Assembly (NCBI GenBank): GCA_964559125.1
Contig: CAZLGW010000070.1
Coordinates: 1-13,897 of the forward strand
Reading direction: 5' to 3'
DNA length: 13,897 nucleotides
From: Ravibacter sp964559125
Lineage (GTDB): Bacteria; Bacteroidota; Bacteroidia; Cytophagales; Spirosomataceae
Under the pieces are notes generated by a model that did no database searches, had not been told where the DNA came from, and saw only the letters and a list, made by a program, of their open reading frames with translations. The position numbers were made by a program, and so were the translations under genes. Shown here one piece after another: positions 5,682 through 12,829 of the stretch. The stretch's first letter is position 1, and every line of letters begins with the position of its first letter.

Positions 5682-7211
5682 TCAGGCGTCTGCGATTTTC
5701 AGAATTAAATTCTCTTTGTCTACAAATGCGGAGCAGGTTGCTATTGCCCCGAGCGCAACGCCCAGTATCCCGTGCATAAAAACGTTCTGTCCGGTCAGGT
5801 AAAGATTAGGAATATGGGTTTTGACCCCGATCACAGTGCTGAGCGGGTTTTCGGTGGTTTTGGATATGCCGTACATCGATCCGAGAGGACTGCCGGTATA
5901 ATCCCGGAAAGTCAGCGGGGTGGAGCTGTATACCGACCTGATATGGTTCCTGATGCCCGGGAAAACGCTTTCGAGCTTTTCTATCACCTGGCTTTCCTTT
6001 TTTCTTTTAAATGCTTCGTATGCTTCACCGCGTGCGCCGGGTTCGGCTATCGTATTCATCGAACCGGCCCATTCGGCTACCTCTTCAAAACGCATGAAAG
6101 CCATTACTGACAATGATTCGGCATATTCCGCCGACTTCGATTGAGCAGGGGTATAAAGAAAATATTGCTGAGGCCAGTTCTCCGGGTCGTAGTCCGGTCC
6201 TGCCCATACATCATTGTCGTGATACTGGTAGATGTTGTAGTTGAAATAAGGAAAGCTTTCCGGTTTAAAGATCAGGTGGGTGGTAAAGGACGACAGGCTG
6301 TTGTCGAGCGATTGCACCCGCCTGTTATATACTTTCAGAAAACGCTCCTTTCCGAACAGTTCGATCGTAGGTACGGGGTGGAGGTTGGAAATAAAATTGC
6401 GCCCGTAAAAGACCTCTCCATCTTCCGTTGTGACTGCCTTTATTTTTTTATCGTCGTCGTAGAGTACCCCGGTTACCTTTTTCCTTTTCAGGATTTTTCC
6501 GCCCAGTTTCCTGATCCGGCGGCTGATCAGGATGGCGAGCTGCGAGCCGCCGTCTTCCAGCCTGAATGCACCGTTGAGGTAGCTGTTGACAATCAGCGCA
6601 TGTACGTAAAAAGGGGTGGTTTGCCGGTTGCCTGCGTACAGAAACGAATTGGTTCCGGCGAGTACCTGCCTTAGCCTCTCATTGGTGGTGAGGCCCGCTA
6701 TATAATCATACGCGTTGAGTGTCAGGATTTCGGGCTTGCTCAGATAGGCCGGGGGAGAGGGGTCCAGGTGATATAAAGGGAAGTAGGAGCATACTTCGCG
6801 GATTTTCCGGCAGTAGGTATCTATCGCCTCAGCCTCGTCCGGGAAGCATTCCTTCATATATCGCGTAAATCTTTCGTACCCTTCCGGGACATAGTACTCA
6901 CTTCCGTTATCAAACCTGATGACATCTACCTTTTCCGGATCAAGTCTTCTCAGCTTCAGGTCGTCGAGGATGCCGAGATATTTGAATACCTGGTAAAGAT
7001 TTTCACCGGGGTTAAGACTACCCAGGTAGTGTACACCGGTGTCCAGGATCGTTTTATCCCTGCTGAATACCTGGAGCATCCCCCCGATCTGGTGGTTTTT
7101 TTCCAGCACAACCACACTGTATCCCTCCGAAGCCAGGATATTGGCACAAACCAGCCCGCCCAGCCCGCTGCCGATAATCACGAAATCGTATTTTTTGGGG
7201 GGGGAAGTCAT
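5682..7211 (-). CDS. CrtI/RetSat-like FAD-dependent oxidoreductase
   Basis: A 509-residue flavoprotein of the phytoene desaturase / carotenoid isomerase / retinol saturase superfamily. The N-terminal FAD motif GSGLGG (14-19) is followed by LEKNHQIGGM (about 36-45) and DTGVHYLG (57-64). Near the C-terminus, NLYLTGQNVFMHGILGVALG is the family's second FAD contact. The length fits the family (about 490-530). Relatives act on long conjugated polyenes by desaturation, saturation or cis-trans isomerisation. In a flexirubin-type locus an action on the aryl polyene chain is a reasonable inference; the precise reaction is not readable from sequence. It is the middle gene of the minus-strand operon, 63 bp after the MMPL fusion. 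Codons 3-7 consist of a C8 run followed by A6, an unstable tract near the start codon. Confidence 0.85.
   Translation of the reverse strand: MTSPPKKYDFVIIGSGLGGLVCANILASEGYSVVVLEKNHQIGGMLQVFSRDKTILDTGVHYLGSLNPGENLYQVFKYLGILDDLKLRRLDPEKVDVIRFDNGSEYYVPEGYERFTRYMKECFPDEAEAIDTYCRKIREVCSYFPLYHLDPSPPAYLSKPEILTLNAYDYIAGLTTNERLRQVLAGTNSFLYAGNRQTTPFYVHALIVNSYLNGAFRLEDGGSQLAILISRRIRKLGGKILKRKKVTGVLYDDDKKIKAVTTEDGEVFYGRNFISNLHPVPTIELFGKERFLKVYNRRVQSLDNSLSSFTTHLIFKPESFPYFNYNIYQYHDNDVWAGPDYDPENWPQQYFLYTPAQSKSAEYAESLSVMAFMRFEEVAEWAGSMNTIAEPGARGEAYEAFKRKKESQVIEKLESVFPGIRNHIRSVYSSTPLTFRDYTGSPLGSMYGISKTTENPLSTVIGVKTHIPNLYLTGQNVFMHGILGVALGAIATCSAFVDKENLILKIADA
7191..7204. repeat. Homopolymer tract C8A6 in codons 3-7 of the RetSat-like gene
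   Basis: On the plus strand six T (7191-7196) are followed by eight G (7197-7204); in the gene this reads C8 then A6 from the third codon. A one-base change in either run would stop translation within the first exonless codons, as in contingency loci. Only sequence is seen; variability is not shown. Confidence 0.5.
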
Positions 7212-7249
7212 TTAGTGTTTTGAAATTGATGAGGCAATTAGGCAATGTG

Positions 7250-7285
7250 ATGATTAGATGATTAGTTCCGGTAGCTATCGCGATA
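7250..7285. repeat. Tandem 8-mer and TATCGCGATA palindrome at the MMPL-RetSat gene junction
   Basis: The 63-bp gap between the two operon genes contains ATGATTAG twice in tandem (7250-7265). It is followed by TTCCGGTAGC and the perfect 10-bp palindrome TATCGCGATA (7276-7285), which overlaps the stop codon of the MMPL fusion (7275-7277). Palindromes of this kind occur as short dispersed repeats in some Bacteroidota. With one copy in the window I cannot show it is repetitive. No T-run follows, so it is not a convincing terminator. Confidence 0.35.
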
Positions 7286-10200
7286 AAATGAAAAGCATAT
7301 TAGATGTTTTTTCCGAATGTACCCTTTCCTCAATGTCCAGGCTGTATTCTTCAGCCAACCGCCGGATATCCTCCTTCGAAAAGAAGTGGAGAGCTCCCTT
7401 TTTCTTATTGAAGGAAAACAATCTGGTGGACAACCATTCGGTAAGCTTTGTATTTCTATGCCTGCCTGTGTCGTCCGTTACCCCGTCTCTTATAAAGAGA
7501 AGCCCGCCCGGGTTGAGGTTCTCGATGCAGCGTCTTAGCAGTGTCTCCTGGTCGTCTTTGGGTAAATAGTGGAGTATGTCGTTCAGGAGAATAACGTCCT
7601 GCTTTCTGAAAATGAAATCTGTTACGTCGGCCTGAACGAAACTGAGATTGGAGGTTTTGGCATATGAATTGGTGGCGATACCTGTTTTCTCTTCATCGTG
7701 GTCTACGGCAAGGATAGAGCGCTCCTCGTCGCGGTAATGCAGGTAGAAATCCAGGAAGCCGTATCCGCTGCCTAGGTCCAGGATATTTTTGCGGGAGCCG
7801 ATGCGCTGATCGTAGAATTCATAGTTGTTTTTTTCCAGCTCCCATTTAATTCGGAAGTACCATTCAAGAACCGGCCCTTTGAAAATATAGTTGTTGAAAA
7901 TGCGCTGTTTCATGAACCGGGTATCGTCCATCTGTTTTTGGAATGCGCCGAAGGCCGTTCTGAAATAGCGGGAGATACTTTTGGTCCGCTGCTGAAAATT
8001 ATCGCCCCAGCTTGGGTCATCCGGCTGGATCCGGGGTTGAACGCCTACATTGACGGGGCCGTGCTTGATCACCAGTTCGTTTTTGGGAGATACATATCCT
8101 GCGCCGTGGATAAACACCGGCTGGATGGGCAGGTTCAGCTGCTCTGCCAGGAAGAAAGCTCCTTTGTGGAACCGCTTCACCTTACCGTCGTCCGAGCGCG
8201 TACCTTCCGGGAAAATAATAATGGAATAACCGTCTTTCACCAGCTCACGCGCCTGTTCGAGGTTGGCTTCAGGCCCTTCTTCCATAAATATATAGTTGGC
8301 ATACCTGATCACCCAGCCGTAAAGGGGAGATTTATACACCCATTCCTTTACCATGATAACTGCTTTGGGGTGATGCATCAGCATGATCATGATATCGAGA
8401 AAAGAAGAATGATTGGCGATCAGGATGGCGGGTTTATCGTACTCCAGGTGCTCCCGGCCATAGGTCCTTTTCCTTATCTGCGTACCGGAGTACATTACTG
8501 CGGCAGAAAGGATTGACATCGCCCGGGCCAGCCATTCATTTTTCTTTTTGCGGCCAACCGGGAGCAGAATCAGCACGACCATCACAATGAAGGCGAGGTA
8601 GCACATGCAGACGAAAAAAGCAAAGCAGAACCAGGTTTTAATAAAGGTCCGGATACTGATGGGCGTCCGGCCTTTATCGACCCGGTTCTGTACAAACAGG
8701 TTAAAAACCACAGGCTGGAACACCAGTGATACCAGTACGATACAGATAATGCCCGGCACACTTACCACCGCTATCGATTTCAGGGCAGGATGGGAGGCAA
8801 ATAGCAGGACGCCCGTCCCGATCAGTACGGTTAGCCCGGACAGGGAAATGGCGGATGTGTAGGAAGCCAGCTTGTTTTTTCCCAGCTTGTATCGCTGAAG
8901 CAGACCGTCTGTCATGAAGATGCTGAAATCGTCGCCCAGCCCGAAAATGAACGTGGCAAACACCACGTTGACAAAATTGAATTTTACACCGAGGAGCACT
9001 GTAATGCCGAGGATCCAGATCCAGCTGATCACCATAGGCAGGAAGGAGAGAAGTGCCAGCTCGAGCCGGCCGTACAAAAGCAAAAGCGCAATGAAAACGA
9101 TACCGGCCGAGACAAAGAGGATATAGTTGAAATCTTCCTTTACTACTTCCAGCAGGGACTCCACCATTTCCATGCGGTGAAATACCTGCACGCCGGCTAC
9201 ATGCTGCATCACGGCTTTGACGGCTTCGAGGTGTTCCTTTTCAACGACCAGTGTCGTAATGTACGTCGACCTACCATTTTCGCGATGGATGAGGTTGTCG
9301 ATTCCCAGTCCCGAAACCAGCTCTTCGATATTTTCCTTTGTCGGAGAAGAATGACCGGCACTTTCTATACTCCTTTCAAAAAAGGAGAAAGCACCTGCCG
9401 AAAACCCGTTTTTTTCTCCGGCTTCCCTCAGCGATCGGACAACCTCCGGTGCTCTGGCTTCGCTTTGCCAGTAATGATTCCAGCGGGCTCTCCCGGCAGT
9501 TCTCAGGCTGTCAGAGATCACAAAGGGAGCGGCTGAGCTGAAGCTTTTTACAAGACCTTCTTCTTTGAGGGTGAGTGCGTGCCGGTAGATTTCGGAGTTG
9601 GCTACCGATGCGTGCGTATCGTTTTCCGACGAAGCAAACACAAACAGCTGAACGTCGGTTTCCGGGTTGATGGGAGTAAGAAGCTTCTCGGCTTGCTGCA
9701 ATGGTTCGGTCTGAATGCTTATCTGCCGCGGATCTCCGTCGAAGCTTACGCCATCTGCTACCCGGTAAAGTACGATAGTGACAATGCCTATAATGGCCAG
9801 TGCCGGCAAAGCGTAACGCTTAGGTAGCTGCGGCACGCTCAGCAATTGTTTTTCTGAAACAGCTCCCTTTCCGGGGGTTCCCGTCAGCCGAAGAATGACC
9901 GGCATGCCGATGAGAGTAAAAACCAGGGCGCTTGAAAGCGCGAGACCGGCGAAAAGCCCGAAGTCATGAAGCAGCCGGGAATTGGCGAAGATCAGGGCCG
10001 AATAGGCGAGGATCGTCGTAAGGCTGCCGGTGATGAGCGGAGTCGAAATATCCTGCAATGCGCGGGATACTGATCCGGTATGCCTGACGTGGCTCACAAA
10101 ATGTATGGAATAGTCCAGCGCGATCCCCAGCAATACTGCCCCGGTTGCAAGTGATATTCCGGATATGGACGGCGCCAGGTAGCCGATCATACCCAGGGCC

Positions 10201-11117
10201 GCTAACCCGCCGAAGAGGGCCGGCAGCAGGGTAATGACGGAGGTTTTGAAATTCCTGTAATAGGCCCATAATAGCCCGAAAATGAGGATCAAGGCGAGCG
10301 ACATCGTAAGAATGGCGTCTTCTTTGATCTGGAGGGCATTGCTTGCTGCTACGGCAAATCCTCCGAAATACCGGAGTGTGTAGCCGGGGTGGCTCCGGTT
10401 CCAGTTTTGCTGGAATTCGTTAAGCTCCCTGAATAAATTACTTCCGTTTTTGGAGTCGCCTGAAGGAAACGTGGTTTGCGCAGTGATCAATACCTGCCTG
10501 CCGTCATTAATGAGCACCATGTCGTGCTCAAACCGTGCATCTGTAGCGCCGGAGCTATTTCTAAGCGATTCAAAAAAGGGGTAGGTGATGCCCAGGGGGT
10601 CTTTTAAGACAAGCTCCTTAATCCATGTGCCTTCCGGGGTATTCAGTCGTCTGCGGCTCTGCTCTACTGAAGCCTCTATTGAGTCACGGCTGATTTTGTC
10701 TTCGAAAGCCGCATAATAACCGGAATCGATCAGCTCCGGGAAGTGATCCAGCACGTATTCCATGACGTCGGCGTCCATGTTCTCCCGGAATTCGCGGACA
10801 TCGGTAAGGTAACCGGCCGACCGTGCTTTCAACTGTTCTCCGAAAAGAGCCACGGTGTCACTAAGGCTGCTCAGATCCGTATGCGGAGGTATATCCAGGG
10901 CAAGCATCACGCGGTTATCAAGCCTGGAGTCGGAAATAAGCTTCTGGAAATCAGTGAAAGCGCTGCTTTTAGGAAGGCTGTCAAAGATGCTCTCCGATAC
11001 ACTCAGCTTTCTTATGCCGTTCGACAGAAACAAACCCAGTCCGGCCAGAATGAGGAAAAAGAAAGCCTTTTTACGAAAAAGGTATTGGGTGAGCCCGACT
11101 AATAGGTTTGAAATCAT
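7275..11117 (-). CDS. MMPL/RND transporter-acyltransferase-methyltransferase fusion protein
   Basis: A single uninterrupted 1280-residue protein (ATG 11117; a TTG at 11120 is one codon upstream) with three parts. Residues 1 to about 815 form an MMPL/RND-type transporter: a first helix (17-34), helix bundles at about 268-410 and 664-810, acidic motifs in GIALDYSIH (Asp335) and GLGDDFSIF (Asp729-Asp730), and two large periplasmic loops. A further hydrophobic segment (829-855) leads into a PlsC-type acyltransferase with NHSSFLD (Asn902, His903, Asp908) and PEGTRS (970-975). The C-terminal part (about 1060-1280) is a class I SAM methyltransferase with motif I DLGSGYG (1114-1120). In flexirubin and aryl polyene loci these activities serve pigment esterification, ring methylation and membrane delivery. 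First gene of the minus-strand operon, reading from the divergent promoter region. Confidence 0.9.
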   Translation of the reverse strand: MISNLLVGLTQYLFRKKAFFFLILAGLGLFLSNGIRKLSVSESIFDSLPKSSAFTDFQKLISDSRLDNRVMLALDIPPHTDLSSLSDTVALFGEQLKARSAGYLTDVREFRENMDADVMEYVLDHFPELIDSGYYAAFEDKISRDSIEASVEQSRRRLNTPEGTWIKELVLKDPLGITYPFFESLRNSSGATDARFEHDMVLINDGRQVLITAQTTFPSGDSKNGSNLFRELNEFQQNWNRSHPGYTLRYFGGFAVAASNALQIKEDAILTMSLALILIFGLLWAYYRNFKTSVITLLPALFGGLAALGMIGYLAPSISGISLATGAVLLGIALDYSIHFVSHVRHTGSVSRALQDISTPLITGSLTTILAYSALIFANSRLLHDFGLFAGLALSSALVFTLIGMPVILRLTGTPGKGAVSEKQLLSVPQLPKRYALPALAIIGIVTIVLYRVADGVSFDGDPRQISIQTEPLQQAEKLLTPINPETDVQLFVFASSENDTHASVANSEIYRHALTLKEEGLVKSFSSAAPFVISDSLRTAGRARWNHYWQSEARAPEVVRSLREAGEKNGFSAGAFSFFERSIESAGHSSPTKENIEELVSGLGIDNLIHRENGRSTYITTLVVEKEHLEAVKAVMQHVAGVQVFHRMEMVESLLEVVKEDFNYILFVSAGIVFIALLLLYGRLELALLSFLPMVISWIWILGITVLLGVKFNFVNVVFATFIFGLGDDFSIFMTDGLLQRYKLGKNKLASYTSAISLSGLTVLIGTGVLLFASHPALKSIAVVSVPGIICIVLVSLVFQPVVFNLFVQNRVDKGRTPISIRTFIKTWFCFAFFVCMCYLAFIVMVVLILLPVGRKKKNEWLARAMSILSAAVMYSGTQIRKRTYGREHLEYDKPAILIANHSSFLDIMIMLMHHPKAVIMVKEWVYKSPLYGWVIRYANYIFMEEGPEANLEQARELVKDGYSIIIFPEGTRSDDGKVKRFHKGAFFLAEQLNLPIQPVFIHGAGYVSPKNELVIKHGPVNVGVQPRIQPDDPSWGDNFQQRTKSISRYFRTAFGAFQKQMDDTRFMKQRIFNNYIFKGPVLEWYFRIKWELEKNNYEFYDQRIGSRKNILDLGSGYGFLDFYLHYRDEERSILAVDHDEEKTGIATNSYAKTSNLSFVQADVTDFIFRKQDVILLNDILHYLPKDDQETLLRRCIENLNPGGLLFIRDGVTDDTGRHRNTKLTEWLSTRLFSFNKKKGALHFFSKEDIRRLAEEYSLDIEERVHSEKTSNMLFILSR

Positions 11118-11140
11118 CAATAAATGCAGCTACTATCCGT

Positions 11141-11172
11141 CAAAATTAGGGACATGTATCAAGTTTGACAAC
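11141..11172 (-). promoter_or_regulatory. Promoter of the MMPL-fusion operon
   Basis: On the minus strand TAATTTTG (11148-11141) is a perfect TAnnTTTG -7 element. GTTG (11172-11169), sharing the TTG core of the -33 TTTG, sits 20 bp upstream, the usual Bacteroidota spacing. The start codon is 23 bp beyond the -7 box, which implies a very short leader. Confidence 0.5.
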
Positions 11173-11218
11173 TTTTAGCTAATGACAGGCCAAACATTAT
11201 CACGCTTTGTCAAATTTG
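11160..11218. promoter_or_regulatory. Inverted 12-mers in the divergent promoter region (possible operators)
   Basis: TTGTCAAANTTG occurs twice in inverted orientation: CAAGTTTGACAA at 11160-11171 and TTGTCAAATTTG at 11207-11218, matching at 11 of 12 positions. A further GTCAAA core lies at 11139-11144. One copy is in the spacer of the MMPL-operon promoter; the other abuts the -7 box of the lyase promoter. This suits one regulator controlling both directions. No regulator gene is adjacent. Confidence 0.4.
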
Positions 11219-11219
11219 C

Positions 11220-11227
11220 TATTTTTG
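11220..11227 (+). promoter_or_regulatory. -7 element of the ammonia-lyase promoter
   Basis: TATTTTTG fits the Bacteroidota TAnnTTTG consensus exactly and lies 61 bp before the lyase ATG at 11289. No TTTG stands at the expected -33 distance (around 11196-11200); the nearest, 11206-11209, is too close. The promoter may therefore be weak or activator-dependent. Confidence 0.45.
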
Positions 11228-11288
11228 GGCCGGAAATAAAGTAAGCCTGCAGATTTGCGAAGGCATTTTAATTTTACAGAGAGCATCA

Positions 11289-12827
11289 ATGAATATAATT
11301 TCCCTGGAAGGGATTGAAAATTATACTTTCGGCGGACAGGAAGTCAGGCTGGACGAGGAAGTCCTGGAACGGGTAGGGAAATCGTTCGGATTTCTCAGTA
11401 AATTTTCTGAAAATACCATCATTTACGGCATCAATACAGGTTTTGGGCCTATGGCGCAGTACCGCATAGAAGCCGATGACTTGCGCTATCTTCAGTATAA
11501 TCTGATAAGAAGTCATTCTTCGGGAATAGGGAAGGCTCTTGATGAATCTTATGCCAGAGGTGTGGTACTGGCCCGGTTGTATTCTTTGGCCCAGGGAAAC
11601 TCGGGTATCAGCCTGCCGGTATTGGAAAAGCTGCTGCAGTTTCTGAACCATCGTATTGTGCCCGAGATATTCGAGCATGGTGGAGTAGGGGCAAGCGGTG
11701 ACCTGGTACAGCTTTCGCATCTTGCGCTCAACCTGATCGGGGAAGGCTATATTTATGAGGACGGGAACCGGCGACCGGCGCGTGAAGTACTGGAAAAGCA
11801 CGGTATAGAACCGCTTCAGCTCAGTCTGAGGGATGGATTGGGGCTCATTAACGGAACTTCCTGCATGACAGGCATAGGAGCTGTAAACCTGATTTTTGCC
11901 CGGCGGCTTCTTCAATGGAGCATCGCCGCTTCGTCGATCATCAACGAGGTAGTGTGCTCGTTCGACGATTCGTTTTCGGAAGAACTTAACGCTGTTAAAA
12001 AACATATCGGGCAGAAAAAAGTGGCTCAGGCGATGCGTGAGTTCCTGAAAGGGAGCAGCCTGCTGCGGAAAAGGGATGATCTCTACCGCGACGCCAATGA
12101 GCTCAAAAGGAAAGAGTTTAAGAAGAAAATCCAGGAATATTATTCGGTACGCTGCGTTCCGCAGATACTCGGACCGGTTTACGATACCATAGAGGCGGCA
12201 GTAAAAGTTGTGGAAGACGAATTTAACTCTACCAACGACAACCCTATAGTGGATATGGATAGCGGCAGCGTTTTCCATGGCGGTAATTTTCACGGCGATT
12301 ATATTTCGCTTGAGATGGATAAGCTGAAGCTCGTACTCACCAGGCTTACCCAGTTGGCGGAGCGGCAGCTGAATTTCCTGCTTAACAACAAGCTTAACGG
12401 GAAGTTTGCCCCTTTCCTTAACGCCGGGATACTCGGGCTCAATTTCGGCTTCCAGGGGATGCAGTTCACCGCTACCTCGACCACAGCCGAAAACCAGATG
12501 CTTAGCAATTCCATGTATGTACACAGCATTCCGAATAACAATGATAACCAGGACATCGTAAGTATGGGCACCAATAGCGCACTCATTGCGCGCACCGTGC
12601 TCGACAATGCTTTCCAGGTGATGGCCATTCATATGATGGCCGTCTGCCAGTCCATCGATCTACTCGAAGAGGAGGAGCGTGCTTTACTTTCCCCCAATAC
12701 GCAGCATATCTATAAGAGTATCCGGGAATATGCAGGGTTTATCAGGGAAGATGGCGTTCCTTCCGAAACTATCCGGCGGGTTTGTGATTTTCTTCGCTCG
12801 ACAAATACCAGCGCCCTGATTTCCTGA
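11289..12827 (+). CDS. Tyrosine ammonia-lyase (MIO enzyme of flexirubin-type pathway)
   Basis: A 512-residue cytosolic aromatic amino acid lyase. The Ala-Ser-Gly triad (135-137, in GGVGASGDL) forms the MIO prosthetic group. Tyr46 in YGINTGFGPM and Tyr285/Arg288 in YYSVRCVPQILGP are the conserved catalytic residues. Substrate-site text NLIRSHSSG (Ser75-His76) and the MYVHSIPNNNDNQDIVS stretch closely match what I remember of Flavobacterium johnsoniae tyrosine ammonia-lyase. It should convert L-tyrosine to 4-coumarate, the starter of the flexirubin aryl polyene. Automatic annotation may call it histidine ammonia-lyase because the Ser-His pair is shared with HutH. However, no hut genes (urocanase, imidazolonepropionase) adjoin it, and its neighbours are pigment genes. 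It is divergent from the MMPL operon and stops 2 bp from the convergent luciferase-like gene. Confidence 0.88.
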   Translation: MNIISLEGIENYTFGGQEVRLDEEVLERVGKSFGFLSKFSENTIIYGINTGFGPMAQYRIEADDLRYLQYNLIRSHSSGIGKALDESYARGVVLARLYSLAQGNSGISLPVLEKLLQFLNHRIVPEIFEHGGVGASGDLVQLSHLALNLIGEGYIYEDGNRRPAREVLEKHGIEPLQLSLRDGLGLINGTSCMTGIGAVNLIFARRLLQWSIAASSIINEVVCSFDDSFSEELNAVKKHIGQKKVAQAMREFLKGSSLLRKRDDLYRDANELKRKEFKKKIQEYYSVRCVPQILGPVYDTIEAAVKVVEDEFNSTNDNPIVDMDSGSVFHGGNFHGDYISLEMDKLKLVLTRLTQLAERQLNFLLNNKLNGKFAPFLNAGILGLNFGFQGMQFTATSTTAENQMLSNSMYVHSIPNNNDNQDIVSMGTNSALIARTVLDNAFQVMAIHMMAVCQSIDLLEEEERALLSPNTQHIYKSIREYAGFIREDGVPSETIRRVCDFLRSTNTSALIS

Positions 12828-12829
12828 AA

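Noticed and set aside
11206..11209. TTTG as the -33 element of the lyase promoter
   Set aside because: Only 10 bp separate it from the TATTTTTG -7 box, whereas about 19-21 bp are expected.
11286..12632. 448-codon open frame on the minus strand opposite the ammonia-lyase
   Set aside because: It lies wholly antisense to a well-recognised lyase with all catalytic motifs, and its translation resembles no family; it is a codon-bias shadow.
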